From Litoribaculum gwangyangense (GTDB lineage Bacteria; Bacteroidota; Bacteroidia; Flavobacteriales; Flavobacteriaceae), in the NCBI RefSeq assembly GCF_039543505.1, contig NZ_BAABJW010000016.1, forward strand, positions 1 through 10,140: a stretch of DNA of 10,140 bases, in the 5' to 3' direction. The stretch's first letter is position 1; each line of letters begins with the position of its first letter. This document shows, piece after piece, positions 1-6,600 of the stretch. Position numbers and translations under genes: made by a program. The notes under the pieces were generated by a model. It did not search any database. It worked only from the letters and a program-made list of their open reading frames with translations, and was not told where the DNA came from.

Positions 1-137
1 CGGTCTTTAACTTTAAAAGTAAATGTTAGTTCCTTTTTTAAAGCTAAATACTTCTCAGCTTTTTCCTCATTTGGATTTTGGGAAAAGCCAAGCGAGGTTG
101 ATAATAAAATAACTAGGAGGAGCAATAATTTTTTCAT
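1..137 (-). CDS. Exported protein, N-terminal fragment (runs off the window)
   Basis: Only the first 45 codons and two bases of a 46th are present; the gene continues beyond position 1. The start is the ATG at 137-135. It is chosen because it opens a textbook Sec signal peptide: MKK, then a Leu/Val/Ile-rich stretch, then a GFSQ cleavage region with likely cleavage after residue 19, leaving an N-terminal Gln as is common in Flavobacteriia. The mature part begins NPNEEKAEKYL and continues into LTFTFKVKD, which looks like the first strand of a small charged propeptide-like domain. From memory, similar starts occur in flavobacterial secreted M14 zinc carboxypeptidases, but no catalytic residue is in view, so this is only a weak suggestion. 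The 150-bp gap upstream shows no good promoter match. The call of an exported protein is solid; the function is unknown. Confidence 0.8.
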   Translation of the reverse strand, partial: MKKLLLLLVILLSTSLGFSQNPNEEKAEKYLALKKELTFTFKVKD

Positions 138-202
138 ACTGGTAAATTGTTTGGTTAGTTGAATTTTTTTCAAATTAAAAATTTTAATTGAAAGAAAAAG
201 GA

Positions 203-230
203 AAAAATGAAAACTTTATTCATTAGTTTT
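203..230 (-). terminator. Weak AT-rich hairpin with U-tract after the 1047-residue gene
   Basis: Read on the minus strand, AAAACT pairs with AGTTTT (225-230 with 210-215) around a 9-base loop, and a run of six T follows within two bases (positions 208-203). It lies about 58 bases past the stop codon at 288, a plausible place for an intrinsic terminator. The stem is only six pairs with one G-C pair, and in such AT-rich DNA this could arise by chance. Confidence 0.25.
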
Positions 231-287
231 TAACTTACGGTTTTCCCACATTAAAAATGAAGAAATCACCGACATTTTTATTTATAA

Positions 288-3200
288 TTACCTTATAATG
301 AATTTTTTAGAAACATTGCCAAACTCAGTTTCTATTGTCAGTATATAGTTTCCAAGTTTGATTTGGGAGGCGTTATATTCTAAATAAGTTTCATAAGTGT
401 TTTTATTGAATTTGAAAAGGGACTGTCCAAGAATATTAAATATTTCAACAGATTTAATTAGTTTTGAAGCCGGATTGTTAATAACTATTTTGTTTTTTTC
501 ATTTGAAAAATAAGCCTCAATCAACTTTGTTTCGACTACATCGGTGTTTAATGTTTGAGATTTGTAGAACGTAATCTCAAATCGATTTAAATATTCGCCA
601 GCTACTAAATAGGTTTCATACTTTCCTTGTTTTAAATCATGGTATAAATTTAATTCTTTATCGTGCAAAAAAATATTTAAAGCCTCTGGTGTGTTTTCCA
701 CCTTATCAACATAAATGCTGTTAAACCCATCTGTTTTGGTGTGAATACCTAAAGGCATAACGGTTTCTTCATTAATGCTATTGATACCTTGAATAGTGAA
801 TTTCTCATTATTGATTAACCAATACAAATCATCACTTTGTGTATCGATGTATTTGGAGTCGTATCCCCAATCGTATCCTGGAGATGCAAGTTCATCTTCT
901 GTAACTAGTAACTGTCTGTGTAAATTATTTACAGAATTAAAACCAATTCTTAATTTCATTCGAGTATCCTGAATAGTACTCTCGTCAATTTTAAAAACAC
1001 GTTGGCTGTTTTTAAATTTAATAAAACCATCAGTTTCTGCCGTTGTGAAAAAACCTTGACCAGGAGGTATATATAAATTTGGAATGTCATCAGGGTTTCC
1101 TCCTGTTGAAAAAGTATCTTCATTAGTAATTCTTGATGCTGCAGGTACTCCTCCCGAGAGAGAGAATGTGGCATAACCACCTTGATAATCATTGGCTATA
1201 TGTGAACCACCGCCCCAGTGTTTCCAAAAATAAAGTGTACCATTTGAGGCTCCTTCACTAGAAAGGCTCGATTTATTATCTTGAATGAATTTAATACCAT
1301 CAATGGCCGATGGGTATGGGTTACCTACCAAATAATCATTTCCAGCATATACCTTTATATTAATGTCTCCATTATTTGGTTTACCTTCAAGGGTATAATT
1401 TTGAAATTCATCAATTGTACCAGTGCCTGGGCCTTTCATCGTAAATCCTTCGCCAGCTGAAATTTCACCAGTACTTCGAATATGTTGCCAAGTAGAATAA
1501 TTATCACTTAATTTATTTCCAAACTTCCATATCCAATAATCTGAAATGGATACGGGATTTATAGCACCATTATAACCCGAGGTTAAGAATTGTATATTGG
1601 TAAACACATCCTTTACGATGTAGTTATTATTGATGGTTGAATTATTTTGTTTTCCAACTGGAGATGACCAATAATTATATGTGAATTTATCGGCTGTTCC
1701 TTTTAACTCCTTTATTAAAGTTCCAGAGCTTTTTACATCGAGGATGCTATTTTCTGCTTGAATTAATTGAGACTCCCCCTCTAAATTTAATGTTCCATCA
1801 AGTTTTAAGTACCAAGAATTATACAATTCAGAGTTTTGTTTTATTTGCAACGTGGCACCATCATCAATTATGAGGCCTAAGGTGTTAATATCTTTATCGA
1901 TTTGTAGATTTCCCTTAACTTGAATTATTGAATGATTTGATAAGACATCGTTTAAATCCCATTCATCGCCATGTAGCCAATTGTTTTCATTATCCCAATT
2001 CCCGTTACAGCTTGGGGTTGTAACATAAGGTAGGGGAGCCGTATAATCTTGGTAAGTAAACTTCATGTTATTAAGTTTACCATCTATTTTACTTGTAGAC
2101 GCATCTGGAGTGAATCCTGTATTTAAAATATCCATTTTATAGTAAAGAATTAAATCACTCCAATTTAATCCTTCTAAATCCATTGGTATGATTAAACCCC
2201 TAATCTTACCATTATTATTCTCAATTTCTTGATTAATTTGTTGTTTTAATTGATTGATATTTAAAGCTTTATTGTATACTCTGCACTCGTTAATTGCCCC
2301 TTTAAAATAATTATTATCAAACTCTGTATTACGACCAATTTCAAAATCATGGTTTGAATTCCACAATGGGGAGTCATTTAAAAATGTTCCTATTAAAGAG
2401 TTATCTACATAGTTCCAAATGATATTTCCATTTAAAAATAGTGTTACCCTGCCTGTGATGCCATCAAATTTTAAGGCTGTATGATACCAAATGTTCTCTG
2501 TTAAAATGGCATTGGTTAAATCTGGTGAGTATATATCTGTGCCATTACTGGTTTTTATGAAGGCTTTTAATGTTTTGTTTTGATCTAGATATAATCTAAA
2601 GTTTCGTTGTCCCATAATTTCGCTACCATTGGAGGTATTATCCAATTTTACCCAAGACATCATGGTTGCTTCATCCATACCTCCTAAAAAAGCACTTCTA
2701 TTAATATAATCATCAAAACCATCAAAATCTAATGTTTGAGGGGTACAAAAGCTAAAATCTCCTATTCCAGTTGCATGTAGTTGCATATGGTCACAGGTGT
2801 CACAATCTTCCCATAAAAACGAAACACTAGTAATATAGTTAGGGTCTTTAAAATTAACTCCTATAATTGAGCTTTCTCCTGAAGTTATATTGGAAATAGC
2901 ATTAACAATCCCTGAACTGGTATCTGAAATATAGGAAGCTGTTGCTGAATTAGTAAATTCTGGATAAATAGTATTTCCTTCTAAGTCTTTGCCTGAAAAA
3001 GTAAATTTATCGCCATTAGTTTCCCATTTATTTATGTGGTGAATATCAAAAGAAAAGGCATATACAGGTTGGCTAAATGTAATAGTACAAGTGATTCCTT
3101 CACCTGTAAAACCTCTAGAAAGTAAATCAATTCCCTTGTATAAATAGCTAGATTGTGTGCCTACTTTTGGTGTGTTTCCTGCCCAAAAACCTAACGTACT

Positions 3201-3431
3201 TGTTTCTCCTGAGAACGTTATAGTCATATCTATTCCAGAACCATCTACATTAGTAAACGTGTTAGATAAACTTCCAGGATACCAATAATTATTATTGTCC
3301 GTAGTACTCGTGCTCCAATTTAAGCTATAATTATTACCGCAACTAGGAATTGTATGAAGTTGAGCATAAGACTCTAAATTACACTGGCAAAGCCATATCA
3401 GTGTAATTATATTAAAAATAATATTCTTCAT
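288..3431 (-). CDS. LamG-domain T9SS-secreted surface protein (1047 aa)
   Basis: Complete gene from ATG (3431) to TAA (288). A signal peptide covers residues 1-23 (hydrophobic core IIFNIITLIWL, likely cleavage at SYA|Q). Residues about 33-229 form a beta-rich domain ending in a C-x2-C-x-H cluster (C210, C213, H215) and GDFSFC; it resembles unnamed N-terminal beta-sandwiches of Bacteroidota surface proteins. Residues about 230-405 are a LamG/concanavalin-A-like jellyroll (LDFDGFDDYI start, IWYHTAL, FKGAINECRVYNKAL end). Residues 464-955 hold a long region shared with the neighbouring 1865-residue protein (YLKLDGT 541, YNYWSSPV 585, GEGFTMKGPGT 660, GNPYPSA 703, HRQLLV 838, NRFEITF 949). The last ~75 residues are a T9SS type A-like sorting domain (SVEIFNILGQSLF, ending KKFIIR). 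T9SS cargo crosses the outer membrane and is attached or released. LamG suggests glycan or protein binding, but no ligand site or enzyme motif is recognised. It is probably transcribed alone. Confidence 0.93.
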   Translation of the reverse strand: MKNIIFNIITLIWLCQCNLESYAQLHTIPSCGNNYSLNWSTSTTDNNNYWYPGSLSNTFTNVDGSGIDMTITFSGETSTLGFWAGNTPKVGTQSSYLYKGIDLLSRGFTGEGITCTITFSQPVYAFSFDIHHINKWETNGDKFTFSGKDLEGNTIYPEFTNSATASYISDTSSGIVNAISNITSGESSIIGVNFKDPNYITSVSFLWEDCDTCDHMQLHATGIGDFSFCTPQTLDFDGFDDYINRSAFLGGMDEATMMSWVKLDNTSNGSEIMGQRNFRLYLDQNKTLKAFIKTSNGTDIYSPDLTNAILTENIWYHTALKFDGITGRVTLFLNGNIIWNYVDNSLIGTFLNDSPLWNSNHDFEIGRNTEFDNNYFKGAINECRVYNKALNINQLKQQINQEIENNNGKIRGLIIPMDLEGLNWSDLILYYKMDILNTGFTPDASTSKIDGKLNNMKFTYQDYTAPLPYVTTPSCNGNWDNENNWLHGDEWDLNDVLSNHSIIQVKGNLQIDKDINTLGLIIDDGATLQIKQNSELYNSWYLKLDGTLNLEGESQLIQAENSILDVKSSGTLIKELKGTADKFTYNYWSSPVGKQNNSTINNNYIVKDVFTNIQFLTSGYNGAINPVSISDYWIWKFGNKLSDNYSTWQHIRSTGEISAGEGFTMKGPGTGTIDEFQNYTLEGKPNNGDINIKVYAGNDYLVGNPYPSAIDGIKFIQDNKSSLSSEGASNGTLYFWKHWGGGSHIANDYQGGYATFSLSGGVPAASRITNEDTFSTGGNPDDIPNLYIPPGQGFFTTAETDGFIKFKNSQRVFKIDESTIQDTRMKLRIGFNSVNNLHRQLLVTEDELASPGYDWGYDSKYIDTQSDDLYWLINNEKFTIQGINSINEETVMPLGIHTKTDGFNSIYVDKVENTPEALNIFLHDKELNLYHDLKQGKYETYLVAGEYLNRFEITFYKSQTLNTDVVETKLIEAYFSNEKNKIVINNPASKLIKSVEIFNILGQSLFKFNKNTYETYLEYNASQIKLGNYILTIETEFGNVSKKFIIR

Positions 3432-3457
3432 AGGTAGGGGGTTAGTTAAGGCTAAGT

Positions 3458-3471
3458 ATTAGTTTACTAAT
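3458..3471. promoter_or_regulatory. Small AT-rich inverted repeat upstream of the 1047-residue gene
   Basis: ATTAGT-TT-ACTAAT is a perfect 6-2-6 inverted repeat about 27 bases upstream of the ATG at 3431. Its position in the likely leader or promoter would suit an operator. No TAnnTTTG box was found between 3432 and 3534, so this gene's promoter remains unidentified. A palindrome of this size is not rare in AT-rich DNA. Confidence 0.2.
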
Positions 3472-3534
3472 TCAGCATATTTTATATGATTTTAAAGCAT
3501 TTTTTTGAAGATTAGGCGATACGTTTTTATTAGA

Positions 3535-3559
3535 GAGCCCTAAACCTAATTTAGGGCTC
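3535..3559 (-). terminator. Perfect 10-bp hairpin after the 1865-residue gene
   Basis: GAGCCCTAAA (3535-3544) and TTTAGGGCTC (3550-3559) are exact inverted repeats separated by five bases, so RNA from either strand folds into a 10-bp stem with a GC-rich base. It sits 57 bases past the stop codon at 3616, as expected for a terminator or a 3'-end-protecting hairpin of the upstream gene. No U-run follows on the minus strand (the next bases are TCTAATAAAAA), so classic intrinsic termination is not fully supported. Confidence 0.5.
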
Positions 3560-3615
3560 AATAGATATGTAAATGGTTAATTTATTTTTTGATGTAAACA
3601 ACCTTAACTATATTT

Positions 3616-6600
3616 TTATTTAACCAATACTTTTTTGGTCATTGACCGCTCATTGGTTTCTAATTTTAAAATATAAGTGCCGGTTTTAATATGATTTGTT
3701 TTTAATTCAATATGTTTTTCATCGGTATTTTTATGAGATTCAAAAACGAGCTGTCCTAAAACATTATACATTTTTATAGATTGAATATTCTTTAATTGCG
3801 GATTCATAATCATGATACTTGCTTTTTCATTCGAGTAATAAACTTGTAAATAAGTATCATCAAATTCATCAACAGATAGAGAAGTAGCATTAGCAAATGT
3901 AATTTCAAACCTATTGGTATATTCTCCAGGTAATAGTAATACATCGTAATTTGATTGTCTTAAATCATGGTAAATATCCAGTTCTTTGTCGTGTACAAAT
4001 ATGTTTTTACTAGTATTAATATTTTCCAAATTATCAATTCTTATCGTAGCCAATCCTTCTTTTGCTATTTTTAAATTAAAAGGTATTTTTTGGTCTTGAT
4101 TAAAATTGTCTAAGGCTTGAATAATAAGTTTACTACCATTTAAGTCCCAGTACATATCTTCTTTATTATTTTCCGACAATAAGGCATCATAACCTAAATC
4201 AAAATCTTTAGACGTTTTTTCATCAACTCCAACCAGTAGTTGGCGGTGGTATCCTTCTGGAGAATCAAACATAAGTCTTATTTTCTCTCTAGTATCTTCT
4301 TCAGGAATACTAGTTGTTGTTTTAGTTTTGTTACTGTTTTTTAAGAATACTGAACCGCTATTGCTTCCTGAAATCATCTCTCTTTGGAATGCTCTTTGGC
4401 CATTTTTAAACAAAATGTTTCCACCTACAATGGGTTGGCTCAATCCAGCTATTCCTCCATCATCAACAGCTGATACAAAAAATCCTTGGCCAACGGCTAT
4501 AAACCTTTCAGGTTGTTTGGTTCCAGAGGCATAAGAGGCATTAATTCTAGTATCTGTAGATATGGCTATGGTACCTCCCAAAAGTGTATATACGGCATAA
4601 CCACCTTGATAATCTAATAAATAATGGCTATTAATTGCAAAATGATCCCAAAAATATAAAGCACCATTAATAACATTTGTAGCATTGGTTCCTCCATCAG
4701 CCACACTAATATTGTCAAGAATGAATTGATTAGCGTCCAAAGCTGAAGGATATGGGTTACCTATCAAATACTCATTATCTAAAGTTATGGGTAAGCTAAA
4801 ATCTCCATTATTAGGTTGTCCTAGCATAACGTAGTTTTGGTCCAATGTAGCAGTCCCTGGGCCTTTCATCGTAAATCCTTCTCCAACTAATAATGAACCT
4901 GTGCTTCTTACTTGTTGCCACAATGCGTAGGTGTCATTTGCTCTATTCGCATATTTCCACACCCAATAATCGGCATTTTGCACGGGAGATGCCGTTCCAT
5001 TATAGCCAGAGGTCAAGAAACCAACATTGCTGAAAATATCCGTTACTGTGTAGCTAGAATTACTAGTTGGGGCAACAGGAGAAGACCAATAGTTATATAA
5101 ATAGGTATTTGAATAACCTTGTTGATCGCGTTCTAAAGTACCTGTACTGGCAGTATCAAAATCACTTCTATCTGTTTGAACTAGTTGAGATTCACCTTCT
5201 AAATCAATTGTACCATCTAGTTTAAGATAATGGGTTACCGTTAAACCAATTCCAGTATTGGAAGCGGTATCACCATTTACCTGTAAATCACCACTGTTGA
5301 TAATTAAAGCTTCTACAGAGCAATCCCTTGTTCTGGCAGCAGTAGAAGAGGAGCCTAAGTACACATCATGGTTAAGTTCTACTATATTCCAATCAATTGG
5401 AGTTGTTCCGTCAACTATAGATAATGCATTTGGTAATGTTTGCTCTGCATTGTTTAACCAGGTAGCATCGGCATCCCAAGAGCCAGCGGCTTGCGATTGA
5501 TATGGTAGTGGAGCCGTTTGATAATCAACGGTATCTAAATTTCTCAACGCACCTTGATTTCCATTGCCAGACATATCATTGGTATTTGTATATGTGTAAA
5601 TACTCATAGGATAATATCCTGCTAAATCTGTCCATGGTATTGTTGCTATTTCATTATTTGAAATAGTTGTAGGAATTACATACCCTTGAATTAAAGGTAG
5701 TGGATTTAAACCTGTAGTTATACTTTTGTCAACAAGCTCTTGATTCATAATATAGTGTAATTGTCCAACAGTAAGCGCCCTGTTCCAAACACGAACTTCG
5801 TCTATACTTCCTGCAAAGTAATCTGTTGTATTGGGGTCAAAACCATCAGCTGCTGCAATCAAGAATTTTTGATTCGTAGCGATTGGAGCTGGTAAGCCGG
5901 TTGCAGATGTATCTGCAACACCATCAATGTATAATGTAGCGCTACCGCTATTGTAAATTACGGCTACTTCATGCCATTCATTTTCTGGAATAGCTACCGT
6001 TGATGTTAAAGTAGCGGCGCCACCGTTTAAGCTGAATTCTAATCTGCCAGCACCGTTTATTCTTAAATCGTATCCTTCGCTATTAGCCGCATTTCTTTTA
6101 GATAAAATAGAGGCATTGGTAGTTCCTGTATCACGTTTAATCCAAGCCGATAGTGTAAACTCAGTTGCGTTTAAATCTAAATTATCTTCTACATCGATAT
6201 AATCAACAATCCCATCAAAATATACAGATCGCTCGGCGATAACTTGGGGTGCGTATCCAAACGTTATATATTTTGTTGCATTAAAGTTATAATCGGTTTC
6301 TAAGTTTCCATTACCATCTGGCGTCATAACTCTATAGTCAGCTGTGGGGTCAAAAACACCCGTATCCGATATAAACATTAAATAACTTCCAGGTGGGGTT
6401 ATGTTTCTTATGGCACTTTGGGGTATCCTTACTTTACATGATGGAATATCTCCACCAGTTTCTACCACTTTCCATACGCGTTGCATTGCCGTAAATGAAA
6501 CAGGTGTGTTTAGTCCACCAATTCCCGCGCTCATGTCTACAGCTATGGTTGCAGCAGCTAAATTTAAATCGGCACCATTATTTCCCCACATAAGAAATTG

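Noticed and set aside
173..189. Inverted repeat AATTAAAA-A-TTTTAATT as a terminator
   Set aside because: It is A/T only with a one-base loop, and on the minus strand it is followed by A residues rather than T. Likely chance in AT-rich DNA.
956..1192. Minus-strand 78-residue open frame inside the 1047-residue gene
   Set aside because: It overlaps a conserved, clearly coding region in another frame and shows no domain of its own.
3440..3447. GGTTAGTT shared by the leaders at 153-160 and 3440-3447
   Set aside because: Eight bases at different distances from the two starts (15 and 8 bases) and absent from the third leader; most likely chance.
3432..3615. Small gene, tRNA or riboswitch in the gaps at 138-287, 3432-3615 and 9214-9496
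   Set aside because: No cloverleaf, conserved aptamer core or credible short reading frame was seen; these gaps hold only the hairpins, the promoter and repeats listed.
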